From Gremmenia infestans (taxonomy: Eukaryota; Ascomycota; Leotiomycetes; Helotiales; Hamatocanthoscyphaceae): 64,000 nt of DNA. Position numbers and translations under genes: made by a program. Of the stretch, positions 45,815-56,740 are shown in pieces. The notes beneath the pieces were generated by a model. The model had not been told where the DNA came from. It saw nothing but the letters and a program-made list of their open reading frames with translations, and did no database searches. Location: positions 186,001 to 250,000 of the forward strand of contig JAFEVB010000025.1 of assembly GCA_032629725.1 (NCBI GenBank). Direction: 5' to 3'. How positions within the stretch are numbered: position 1 is the stretch's first letter; each line of letters begins with the position of its first letter.

Positions 45815-47989
45815 TTAATTTTTCCTCCGCCTCTTATTCGGACTCCCGCCATCCGTCTTATCATCCCCATTTCCCGGCTCCGGCGTATTGACCACCGTTT
45901 CCACAATCCTCCCGTTCGTATCAGCAGCGCCATCTAGACCAAAATCCATGCCATCCACCTCACTATTCACACCACCAAACGTCCCATCCCATGGCCCAGC
46001 AGCAGGAGAACTGCCGGTGTAGAACGCGCCGGGGTCAAGGTATTGATCAAGATCTATGTTCGGGTCTACGGTGTTGAAATAATTGGCATCCATATCCGGC
46101 AGGACATTCCGCACCTCTGCGAGCTTCTCATCCTGTTGGTTCTGTAGAAGCATCAGATCATCAATTTCCTCCTGCGTTAAACCCATATCATTTAGAGAAG
46201 GGGGAGGAGGTGGGGTGGGGGACAGGAGAGCGTTGTTTGTGGATGATGTTGAGGAGTTGGCCATGAGGTTTAACATGTTGTTGCGTTGTTCCGAGGTAAG
46301 TGGGGATTGGCCGTTGGCGTTTTCATAGTGCGTGAGCAGTTCGGGGAATTCCAAGCCGTTGATCGGATTGTTTTGAGAGGCGGCGTCGTTGGTGTTGTTT
46401 ATGAGGTTCATCATTAGATTGTGGGGTTGACTGACAGGAGTAGTGGTTTGCTCCACCTTTATGCGGGGTGAGTCGGAGCCGGGCTCGAATAGCTCTTCGA
46501 CTGTGCCGGATTTAGGTGTGTTTTGGGTTTGCGGAGAGGCTGATGGTTTGGGGGAGACAGTGTTGGCTCGGCCTGGAGGAGCCATGAGGAGACGTTGTTG
46601 ACGGCGTTGGGGACTCATGCTTCCTGGGCTTTGTTGTTGGTTTGCGGGATCCGCTAGTTCAACAACGTTGCCTTGATTTTGTGGCTGTTGAGGTATTCCG
46701 CTGTTGAACATTTGGGCAAAGTTTTGTGGTACATTGCCATCCAGACTCCGGTTGTAGACTGTAGCGAGGAATGTGAGGATAGCATTGATCGAATTTTCGT
46801 GGCGATCATGCAGTGTCTGAAAACCCACAGCTTGCTGAAGGAGATCATTGTGATCTTTTCGTAATCTAGTCAAGGCGTTGGTAATGGCACCTTGCTGCTT
46901 CTGAATTTCGGAGAGCTGGTTGTGAACCACCGCCAGGTCTCGTCTCTGCGGCGGTCCAGCTTCAGGGGCTTGCGAGATTGCTCGAGAGGCACCTGGCATG
47001 TTGTCCCTGTAAATTTCCTCAATGCCATCTCTTCCATCATCATCGCTATCCGCCTCTCCATCCTCCAGCTTGAGTTTCTTGTTACCCCCCTTTCCTTTCG
47101 ACGCCCCATTCTTCGGCTTGTTGATGAGCCACAGTAGATTCGGGTGGCCGCGTTTGAAGTATGGATTGTAGTACTCGCTGGGACTCTTGTTCTTCCTCTC
47201 ACTTGCCTTCATGGAATTATCTGACAGTCCCACCCGCTTGTGAAAGCCATACATGTTCAACTGTCGGACAAACGACGCATAGTTGTTATGTTTGAACAGC
47301 TCGGGTATCAAGGTCTTAGCAAACTCGTCCTCGTCCACCACAATAAACGAATCACCCCGATCCGACCAGCGTATGAGGTCTGTATTCTCTGACTTGTCAA
47401 GGAAACTGTAGCACAAATCAGCATCCATAGCGGACAAGAGCAGACGGGAACAAGAGAACGCTTACCTGCTTAACTTTTGCACAAACGGCGGGATCTGTTT
47501 CCGCTTTCCCTGCGCATCCCTTTTTGCAACATTGGCCTTCTCTTCCAACAGCTCAATGTTGTCATTCTCTTCCATGCCAGGGGTTTCGGCCATCGAGTCC
47601 TCTGCGCCAAACTGATTCCACTGATCACCCGTCACGTCGAAGGTTGGTCGTGGTCCTGTTGAGACCAGCTGCCGGTTGATGGGTCTGCGCGCGAGTTGTG
47701 TTGAGGGTGCTGGCACTGAGACTGACTGATCGTATGATGATCCTTGGGATAATCCATTATTTGCGCCGTACGTCATATTATATCCCAGCGGATCTTGGTA
47801 CGTGAAATTATTCTTTCCGGCCTGGCTTCGCAGGAGGAAATTTGCATCCGACTCGGACATGGGAGGGTTGGAAGTAGGGTACTGTTGAGGCATCGAGGCA
47901 TTTTGTACAGCGGGTGAGGAGCCGGGAGCTGCTCTCTTTCGGGGGTTGGGAGTGTGGGTGGGGTTTTGAGCCGCCATCTGGGCATACAT
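45815..47989 (-). CDS. hsf1: Heat shock transcription factor Hsf1
   Basis: Two exons (47989-47466 and 47405-45815) give 704 aa. The 60 nt intron (GTAAGC...CTACAG) falls inside the DNA-binding domain, between VQKLS and FLDKSEN. The HSF DNA-binding domain spans ~168-272, with the recognition helix NYASFVRQLNMYGFHK and the LFKHNNY turn, followed by ERKNKSPSEYYNPYFKRG. A basic/acidic linker leads to the HR-A/B trimerisation coiled coil at ~330-393. The C-terminal half is Asn/Gln/Pro-rich, with acidic LTQEEIDDLMLL, which suits an activation domain. The long N-terminal extension is normal for fungal Hsf1. No receiver domain is present, which argues against Skn7. The start could be 12 nt downstream (second Met). 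Confidence 0.95.
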
Positions 47990-48984
47990 CAGACTGAGAA
48001 GTTGCAGTCAGAGAGGGAAAGAAAGGTTTGGTGGTTTGATGCGGTTGCTGTTCTCGTGGTTGTGTATGGTGGTGGGTGGGTGAGAGGGTGGATGGGTGGT
48101 TGGATGAGGCTACAGGGTGTACAGTATCTTCGGGACTGGTCGAGGCTAGCTGCAGCCTTCCTCCCTTCCTTCCTAGAAGCCGTCACTCTCCCTCCTCTAC
48201 CAATAACCTCTGTATTCGCCTATTGTGTGCCGTTGGATACTGTAGTAATCTCGATCGCAGACTCTCTGGAGATGAGGAGATGGAAGTGGAAAGCGAATTG
48301 TATAAATCTCTGATGTTGCGCAAAGGGTATCAGGACATCAAAGGGAAGGCGACGGTCAATGCTGGGCGCGTAGAGGATCTTCTAACAGCTTCTATTGTGT
48401 TCAATAAAGACGTGAGACTTGAATAGGTGGGCGAAAGAACGGCGGTGGTGGTGAAGTTGGGTCAATGCGGGGGGTTCGGGATGATGCAGCTTGAAGCCCG
48501 TTATAAGCTCTTTCTTTGCAGGCCGCGGCAGACGTTTCAATTTGGGAGAGGAAGAAAAGAAATAGAAAGGGAAAGTCTATCAAATGTTCATTGTTCTAGC
48601 TGCTGTGGTGTTGTTGTCAACGTGTTGATGTACGTTATGTATTTATGTTTCTTTTTCAATATCGAGCTTTGATTCCCGTTCAGTCAGTCAGCAACATGCG
48701 CCCAGCCAATCACAATTCACTACACCAAGAGATAAGGCTGACATCTTCTTTATGTGAAGGCTGCAGCCTCGTGATGCTTCACGACATATAATTAGGTCAG
48801 GCTAAATGAAAGACATTTGGATGCACGATACTTCATGTCACAATGAGGACAAGCCTTTATGCTTGCAATCATAAATGTTTTGATCATATGGTGTTCTGCA
48901 GCTCCTATGATACGCCTACATGTGAAGTCTTATCAAGAATACAGTCTTTCATATAATTGAATTTCATTCATTCTCATCTCATCC
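47990..48984. promoter_or_regulatory. Hsf1 upstream region and cwc27 3' flank
   Basis: This ~1 kb lies between the hsf1 start (minus) and the cwc27 stop (minus). The hsf1-proximal half is GT/GGT-rich on the + strand and presumably holds the leader and promoter. Nothing else is recognised. Confidence 0.4.
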
Positions 48985-50607
48985 CTACTTGGCGCCCCTC
49001 CCAGACAGAGCCGACGACCTTGCCAGCTTTTCATTCCGAACCATGTCCCACTCCCTCCCAGTCCCCCCAGCCCTAGCCTCCCTCTGCGCCTTCTTCTCCT
49101 CCTTCAGCGTCCGCGCCTTCTCCCGCGGATCAATAACGACAAGTTCATTCTCAGCTTTCTTCCGATAACTCAGGTCCTTGCCCAGCTTATCCTCTTTGAA
49201 CGAAAGAGCGTGCGACATCCAACCCACGCCACCCACCTCCTCATCACTCTCCGCATCGGCCTGCGCATCCCATTTCTTGCAGGACTGGCAGTCGACAATG
49301 AAATGCAGATCGCACAACCCTGCTTCTTCTTCATCTTCTTTTCCGTCGTTGTGAGCTGCGGATTCTGGCGGAAGGCTGGCCCTTGAGGCTTCTTTGGACG
49401 TGGACGGTGGTGCTTGATCTAGTTTTGATTTGAATGCATTGAGGAGGTCTAGCGTTCGTTGTTCTTCTTTGGTGGTAGTGTTTCCGCCTGGGTGGCGTTT
49501 TCGGCCGCGGACTGAGGTTGAGGGTATCATTTCTTCAAGGGCGGATTTCTTTTTGTCGTGGACGGGTGCTATTTGGACGTTGCGTTTCATAGACGCTTTT
49601 AGCTCTGCAATTTGAGCATTCGTCCTGTCTAGTAAGGACGAAACCTTTTGTACTGGTTCTGGTTCTGGTGATGAGGATATATCTCGTTCGGTTTTCGCTG
49701 TTCGATTAGGTAGTGATTTTGGTGGAGGTGTAGATTCGGGCGAGGACTCGATGGAGACTGGTTTTACAGCTGGCTTTGGAGCTTGCTTCTTGGGCTTCGG
49801 TTTCGACTCAACCACAGGTTCCTCATCAAACACAATCCTCGTATCATACTTTGCCTTCTTCTTAACCGGCACCTGTTCCTGCTCATCCCCCTCATCCCCT
49901 CCAAAACTCAACAGTTGTTTTCCCCCAACCTTCCTCTTCTTCTTTCCAGCGCCCTTAACGTCCTTCACCTTGACAATCCCCGGATCAACCTTCTTTTCCC
50001 TCCTAACCATATCCTTAAACGGATTCACCAGCACCTCCACACTCGTAACCGTGGTCGGATAAAGCGGTCTCTCATTCTCCCCCACCTCGGCTTCTCCCAT
50101 CTTCGCGACATTATAAATCGTCTCCCCCTCCACGCGCCCAAACAACGTATTTCGTCCCTGCAACTCAGGCGTACTATCCAGCGTGAGGAAAAACTGACTC
50201 CCATTACTATCCGGCGTCCCATCATTCGCCATCGCCAACAGCCCGCGACGATTGAACTTCACCCTCGAATGAAACTCGTCTTTGAACCCCACACCATTGC
50301 GCCCGGCGTTCCCTCCCTTCCTCTCCTCCATGGGCCAGATGCCGTTTTCCTCGCCATATGCCCCGCCATCATAGATACTCTCGCCGCCATTCCCAGTGCC
50401 CGTTGGATCACCGCCTTGGAGTATGAAGCCTGGGACGAGACGGTGGAATATCGTGCCATCGTAGTAGCCGTCGAGCGCGAGCTGCAGGAAATTTCGGGTT
50501 GTGAGGGGGAGTTGTTGGGCCCAGAGTTCGAGGGAGATGTCGCCCGAGGTGGTGTGTAGGATGCAGGATGCTGTGGGTTGGGGTTCGAGGTTGTAGAGGG
50601 AAGACAT
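48985..50607 (-). CDS. cwc27: Spliceosome-associated cyclophilin Cwc27
   Basis: This is an intron-free 540 aa frame. The cyclophilin-type PPIase domain covers ~1-195: MSSLYNLEPQPTASCILHTTSGDISLELW, FHRLVPGFILQGGDPTGTG, GLLAMANDGTPDSNGSQFFLTL, NTLFGRVEGE. The position equivalent to CypA Trp121 is Glu here (TPELQGRN), as in Cwc27 orthologues, which are regarded as having little or no isomerase activity. After the domain come a charged, Lys-rich linker and a C-terminal region ending ARTLKEEKKAQREARAGG...REWDMVRNEKLA, the conserved Cwc27 tail. It acts in the nucleus with Cwc22/eIF4A3-containing spliceosomes (established for human CWC27). The length and full tail support a complete gene. Confidence 0.94.
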   Translation of the reverse strand: MSSLYNLEPQPTASCILHTTSGDISLELWAQQLPLTTRNFLQLALDGYYDGTIFHRLVPGFILQGGDPTGTGNGGESIYDGGAYGEENGIWPMEERKGGNAGRNGVGFKDEFHSRVKFNRRGLLAMANDGTPDSNGSQFFLTLDSTPELQGRNTLFGRVEGETIYNVAKMGEAEVGENERPLYPTTVTSVEVLVNPFKDMVRREKKVDPGIVKVKDVKGAGKKKRKVGGKQLLSFGGDEGDEQEQVPVKKKAKYDTRIVFDEEPVVESKPKPKKQAPKPAVKPVSIESSPESTPPPKSLPNRTAKTERDISSSPEPEPVQKVSSLLDRTNAQIAELKASMKRNVQIAPVHDKKKSALEEMIPSTSVRGRKRHPGGNTTTKEEQRTLDLLNAFKSKLDQAPPSTSKEASRASLPPESAAHNDGKEDEEEAGLCDLHFIVDCQSCKKWDAQADAESDEEVGGVGWMSHALSFKEDKLGKDLSYRKKAENELVVIDPREKARTLKEEKKAQREARAGGTGREWDMVRNEKLARSSALSGRGAK

Positions 50608-51603
50608 CTTGCGTGGAGGTAATTGTAGTGGGGGAGGGGAGGAGTGGTTTAGTGGTGAGGAGGACCTCGGGAGACTTTGAATTTTGATGAAGCCTTACGG
50701 GGCTACGGAGGTACAGCGGCTGTCACGCAGGTTGCAGGGATCTGAACTTCTCAACCACCAGAACTCTGCATAACAATAACAACCACCAAAGAAATTCCGA
50801 AAAACAAAACCATTATATTGGCTTGTTCCAAGAGAGTATTCTTATATTTTAATGGATTTTTCTAGTACATTTACCTCAGTAGCCAGAGTTAATATGTTAA
50901 AACCAGGTGGTCTGAGGTAGATCTTTGTATGTAGTTTACTACTTCATCGCTGTAGAGTACCACCATACTTTGCCTTACCTTCCCTTGCCTTGCCTTGTAT
51001 CGTCGGTTCTGGCTTATACTAGGACTCTATACAAATGGTAATCCGCATCATGCATCACCTGAATAAACAAGTTACGATTGATCTAGATGCCATATGATCT
51101 ATAAAAATCATTGCAATGCTTCCTACCGCAAGCTGCATACTGGCCTGGATGAGGTGTTGCCTGTGCGCTGGGTAATGTTCTGGTGGGCTTTAGTCCTAGT
51201 AGACAATTACAGCTTGTTGGGCGCTCCTCTTCCTGACGCATTTAACAGGCATATGTCATCCAAAAGGTGCTTCCTTCCAGCTCCATTTCTTAGTCTATCG
51301 GCCTCCTGCTTATCCGTAGTTCTCTGTATGATAACCCTAATATCTCTTATGACTGGATGTTTGAAACCCTTCCATACAAGTTAATATTTGGCCAACTTAG
51401 CGCTGGCGATTGGGGTCTCGTCGCAGAAAGTTTTGGGAGGGCTAAGATGATAGCCATAGGGGTTGCGCTGTCGATGAAGTATCTTTCGACTTAATGGGGC
51501 TAATGAATAGTGAAGTTATAACATTACAAAATAAGGGGACGGAGGGTGGTTTGTTTACGTCGGTGCCAATACTCGTAGCTTTAGTTGCCGATTGGATATC
51601 ACG
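50608..51603. other. Intergenic region, no gene seen
   Basis: AT-rich spacer upstream of cwc27, with no protein-like frame of note and no recognised RNA gene. It contains a short run of CTTACCTTGCC-like repeats near 50977-50998. Confidence 0.4.
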
Positions 51604-52222
51604 TGCTAGACCAGCACGGGTTGCTGTAAGTCGACTTGAAAAATCAATAAGTCGAGTTACACTAGCTAAATCAGGAAAGAAAACTTATATAGAGCATAGA
51701 CATCCGAACTCGCTAAGTACTTCGGCCTCCATATAAATGTAGAGGCAAAGGGAGGTACCTAATAAGCTTAGTCTATACCTACTAGTAGTACTTAGAGTTA
51801 GGTAATATGTTAGCTAGATTAAATGATAGAAAGGGGTAAATATATAGAACGTATAAGTGAACGCAAAAGGTGACTTGCGGCTGGATCTAAGCTATTAGTA
51901 GAATGAATTTACATTTAGAGATCGCATTATGCCTAGTAGCAGGATTGCTAGGAATATTGCGCTTAGAATTAGTTAATTGATCGTTATAAAAGTGGTAGAA
52001 AGTCGCTCTATAGGGGAAACTTTTATTGCAACGTGTTATTATCTAAGTATAGGATGCGTGTAGGACGACCTTATCAGGTACCTACGTTTATAAGGACGCC
52101 GAAGTACTTGGCAAGTTCGGATGTCTGTGCTTTATATAAGTTATGTTTTCCTAATTTGGCTAGTGTAAGTCGACTTATTAATCTTTCAAGTCGACTTACG
52201 GCAACCCACCAGCACGGCTAGC
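51604..52222. mobile_element. Long-TIR (MITE/foldback) element, ~620 bp
   Basis: The left arm (51604-51765) and right arm (52070-52222) are inverted copies over ~155 bases. Shared blocks include AAGTCGACTTGAAA, ACTTATATA, AGACATCCGAACT, AAGTACTTCGG and GGTACCT. Differences between arms are largely C/T and G/A transitions, plus one ~12 bp insertion in the left arm. The interior (51766-52069) is AT-rich and non-coding. Outer ends start near GCTAG; a target duplication could not be fixed. Confidence 0.8.
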
Positions 52223-53640
52223 GCAAGATGAGGCTCAAGCTTACCTAAAGTACGCTACCTAACTCTCACTTGAGCACCAACCTACAGCTTCTTCAACCTA
52301 CCAGAGTAGCTAGAACCTCTTCTCTACCTATATGCAACATCCAACAGGACCAGAATCAAGTCCTACTTGCTGGTATAAAGTGATCACTTCCTTGCGATAT
52401 CATCATCTGCTTACTTCCATCAAGATATAGGTGACAAAAAGTCCATAAAGGCTTCAATCGAATCGCTTACAGAAGTGGGTCATACTCTGGAATAGGGGCT
52501 GGGCCCCAACGACACTGTACCAAACTTTTCCACTTTCTGGTCCAGTTTGCTCGATTTTCAGCAACTTAGTCGTCATTCTGATTTCTAGTTCACATCGAGA
52601 ATTCTGATGTTGGTTTACACCGGTTACAGCGCCGATGTGGTTACTCGCAAGTCATTTCCTGTACACAATGACAGGTAAAACTGCAGTATCAAAGGTGCAG
52701 CGAGGTGTAGCGTATGAGCTAGCTTCACATGGCACTTGTAAGAGGACAGTTTGCATTACCCGGGATAGCAGGGTGGCTGAGTGATGGTCAGCGGAGAGTT
52801 AGTAAGTTCTTTGGCCTTTCTAGCGTTTAGAAAGCGCTGAACTAGAGTTTATGCTGGCTATGAGGTCAGAAATAATTTTGACTAGACCAAGGGGGTGTTC
52901 GCACGAGGACACAATTCTGTGTTAGTTTTATGTCTAGTTGTGTCCGCTGCTATGTCCGCTGCTATTACGTCTATTTTTCTTAAAGAAAACGAGGTTTTCA
53001 TTACTTTCCCTTATATTTCGCACCCAAATACGTTCACTGTGTACATTACAACACCAATTAGTGCCTGGTCGCTCATACATGGAGTCATCGAAAGCTCTCA
53101 GAATAAATACCGACACGTTCCCTCCTACGCTGAGCCCTGAACTTACTCTCTGCACCCTTCCTCGATGGATTTGTCTTCTTCGAATCCATGTTGACTTCGA
53201 TATAAAACACGTCAAAGTCTCAATCATTTAACGCGACAAGCCTCACGATCACTACCTTAATACTTCTGTCGTTTACAGCTCCAGCACATAATTCTTGATT
53301 CTTCAATACCCGTTGCCCGACACCTCCCTCGGCAATACCTCCCTCGTTTCACAACTTATTTTACAGCAATTGTTCAAATTCTCGGGCTTACTTTCTCCAG
53401 CCACCTTCAATCCCTTTCGACCTGCGCTTCGGCTTGAATATTCTTCAAGTTCGCCTCGTCGACAACGATTCCAGATCTCGGGACGACCTTACGGTCCACC
53501 AGTTCACGGAATTCTTTAAGGATTTCCTTGTAAGAGTTCCGCATTAAGCGGGAATCTGGTACTTGTTTCACTGTGCTGACATTTGGTGTATAGGCAATAT
53601 CTTCTTCCAAGCTATCATCACCAAGCTCTGTATCTTCAAA
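52223..53640. other. Intergenic region, no gene seen
   Basis: This is an upstream region of the gene at 53641. A short TGGCTGAGTGATGG motif at 52772-52785 resembles a tRNA A-box, but no B-box or cloverleaf partner follows. The last ~350 bases are CT/CA-rich and leader-like. Confidence 0.4.
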
Positions 53641-55790
53641 ATGACAGTCCGTCAAAGATCTCCATCTGTGGTAGTTGTGCCCGGTGGCCAAGAGTCGCAA
53701 GCAGGAGCAATACCGAGTGCAAGTGAGAAGCAATCAGGGATGACCTCTGCGCACCACATCCCGGGTGCATCAATGACACATCGCCCGGAGGGTCTTCACG
53801 GTGGACCCCTCACTCCATTCATGAAGGGACCTGGTGTGTACGATCATGGCGCTGTACAAATGGCTTCAATCCGTGCCCACGCCTCGCGTGAGAGTTCCCC
53901 TCCTCCCAGCCGTGCGGAGTCGAATTCTCTTTCCAAAAGCGAGAAACTCTTTCCACAATCCGGAGCAGCAGGTCCAACGTCTGCTCGGAAAACCTTTGGT
54001 GGCTCGGCGGCGATGATTCGTGAGCGTCGCGGGACCTCTTCAGGCAAAAAGCCGACGAACCATTCTACTACAACTGCAGAGCTCAAAAGTCCATGGGGTC
54101 TATACGCAAATCCATATACCTATGCTAGGGGTTGCAAGGCACCAATATCAACTAACGATTATAAATACGACTTACGAAAGCGTCATAGCCAAGGTAATGA
54201 ATATGCATATGCTTCAATGACTAAAGGAACCGGTGTTTCCTATCCGCACCGCACCCTACCAACACCTGAACCCAGTTCCCAAGGCCGCACTTCTCTCACT
54301 TCAATGTTCCCAACTCCAAAAGATAATACTGGCCAAAGACCATGTGACTGGCTAAATAATCCATTCGGTACGTGTGGGGATCAAGATGAGTTTTATGATG
54401 AAGTGTTTAAGGACCCGGGCCGCCCACTTTCACCTGTTGGACATGGCTATAGGTCTTTGCCGCCGTGTGAAAATTACGACGAATCGTTGTCTGCTCGGGG
54501 TCCAGATTCAGGGCCTATTGAACCGAGTCGTGTCTATCGGGCAGTTTGGCACTCTACTTATGCACAGTATTCTAAACAATCGTCAGACTTAGCTGTCTGT
54601 GCTGATCCGGTAGGATTTCTAGAAGGATTAGTGCCATCTAGATCAACCCCGGCAGGTTCATTGTCTCTACCAAGGCATGAACTGCTGGGAGTACCATTGC
54701 AGAGTAAGTGTACTTCTCCCCCTCCTCCCTTCCCACGTGATACCAACAAACACCAGCTCTAGGTTCACATGCCAGCCCCCGAGCTCAGCGAAGCACCTCT
54801 CTCCCCGTGCAGCTTCTAGAGGAGCTTGCCATTGAGGATCTCGACGATGAGAATTTCGTGACGGACGATGATGTCCCTGAAGGCGATGATGCCGACTACT
54901 CCAGCGCATCTACCTGTGATACGGAGACAGTTCGGGCATGTTCATACTCTCCCGAACCCGGATTGGCATCCGCATCTGCAACAGCATCACCAGGAACTGA
55001 AGCAGCACCCGAAGGTGACATTGATCTAGAGGCCAGCGATGCGGCCAATATCCTCATGGGAATGTCAACAGCGCCCTTTCCCTCTTCTCCATCCCCATCA
55101 CCATCCTCTTACTCTTGCTATTCCTGTTCCTGTTCATGTTCCTCATACTCGACCTCATCCTCGGACTCCTCGGACTCTAACCTCACAGGTCCATACGCCA
55201 TCGTCCGCGCCCACTTAGATGCTCACCTCTGGACAACGGTGCCTCCTTTGTCGCAAGTAGAATGGGATCGGATATGGGAGAGGAGGGCAAGGTCTCGATT
55301 GACGGTTGAAGAGCTGGGTATGGATCGGGATACTGACTCCGAACCTGAGCCTGATTCGGATGTTGAAGAAGTTTTTGCTTCTGCGTGGGGAGCTTCTTCT
55401 GCTGCTGTCTCGAGGCGCAACACCACTTCTACCGCTGCATTTGGTTCCAATCCCAACGCCCGCGCCATTTACGATGCCAGTCTCGGTATGGGAATGGGTC
55501 TTCAAGCCGACGGCCGCGCAAATGCCAATGCTAGACCCAACGTTAATGCCAACTTCGGTGGTGTTGCAATGGAACGTCAAATCAACGCCCGCGTCAATAC
55601 CAACGTTCGCGCCAATGCCAACGCCAACTTCGGTGTTCCAATGGCTCGTCAAGCCGACGCGGATATCCAACCTCCAGCCCGGAAAAAGCAGAAGCGAGAG
55701 CCAAAGCCGCCGCCACCTCCCACCCCCCGCGTGACCGGAACCAGAGCATCAGCGCGTGTCAGAAAGCCGAATCAGAAATTCGCTCAGTAG
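53641..55790 (+). CDS. Large low-complexity protein with acidic, Ser-rich and Asn/Ala repeats, unknown function
   Basis: Two exons (53641-54703, 54757-55790) give 698 aa. The 53 nt intron (GTAAGTG...CACCAG) keeps phase. I start at MTVRQRSPSVVVV (53641). The first ~350 residues are Ser/Pro-rich and disordered, with a SPWGLYANPYTYARG segment. Residues ~365-400 are acidic (LLEELAIEDLDDENFVTDDDVPEG). A Ser/Cys run follows (SCYSCSCSCSSYSTSSSDSSDSN). Then comes a short helical region (AHLDAHLWTTVPPLSQVEWDRIWERR). Residues ~585-660 hold degenerate repeats of NANARxN...NFG type. The C-terminus is basic and nuclear-signal-like (ARKKQKREPKPPPPP, ASARVRKPNQKFAQ). No domain is recognised. A nuclear role is inferred from composition only. 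Confidence 0.75.
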
Positions 55791-56740
55791 CTGGCTACCA
55801 TCGCCACGCCACTGCCTCCCTGACTCTATGGATGCTTTGTACATGCATATAACTCATGCATCTTGGGTCTGGAGTAGTTTGTATATGTCATACTGTGCTT
55901 CATCGTGCTTCCAGAGCTATCTTCTTGGGGTACGGAGGTGTAGATGGAAAGAGGCACAGATCTCACAGTTTACAATGATTGTGATTGTTTTGTTTTGGAT
56001 TGTATTGATTTAAATTGTATTGATTTAAATTGCTTGGTTTTGAATTGTTTTGAATTGGATTCATATTGGAAATTTTGATTTTGGAAGTTTAGTTAGTTAG
56101 TTAAAAATGTTTTATATGGTCCCCTGCAAATGTATTGTAAAGTGGAAACGATGGAAAACGCCAAAAAAAAGATCACTGAGGAATAGGATGGTCAAAGGAA
56201 AAACCCAATACCAAAAAATAACGAATTACGGCAAGAAGACAATAATAGCTAGATAAAGTAGCAACTTAATTTTTAATACGGAGGAATTTAGCCCTAAAGC
56301 AGTCCTATCGATGCTTGCGTGCATGTGTGCATGCGTAAGTGATGGTGTGTGCAGTGAATAAATGAATGAATGAATGAAGTGAGCTTTCCTTCCTTCCTCT
56401 CTGTTCTTTCCCTTGGATATATACCGTTTTCTTGCGTGCGATTTGCTGGGTGTCTGGAAATGCGAATAAGAGAAGAAGTAAAGGAAGGAACGAAGGGAAG
56501 AAGAAAAGCGTTCTTTCCCCCTTCGAATCAAATGCCGTGGCACTTGCTAAACCTAATTGCCAGCGAGATTGAAAAATGAAAAACTGGAAACCTAAAAGCG
56601 AAGTCTAAAGATCGGAGGAAAGCGCAATGGAAACGAAAGTACTTATCTCGAAGCTCTTCTTCTATTCTACAATACCTCTACTAGTACTTCCACCCATATG
56701 TGCGTGCATATGCCCAATCAGTACATACTATACACGCAAT
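55791..56740. other. Intergenic region, no gene seen
   Basis: The first half has TTGATT/TTTGAATTG-like repeats (55985-56100) downstream of the previous stop. The second half holds the probable promoter and leader of the gene at 56741. No other frame is supported. Confidence 0.4.

Noticed and set aside
49783..50559. Plus-strand 258-codon frame opposite cwc27
   Set aside because: It is antisense to the conserved cyclophilin domain; composition is His/Arg/Leu-rich as expected from reverse reading.
52768..52860. Possible tRNA (A-box-like TGGCTGAGTGATGG)
   Set aside because: No B-box (GGTTCGANNCC) or acceptor-stem pairing follows within a plausible distance.
55215..55670. Minus-strand Gly/Val repeat frame of 151 codons
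   Set aside because: It is the reverse complement of the Asn/Ala repeats in the 698-aa protein.
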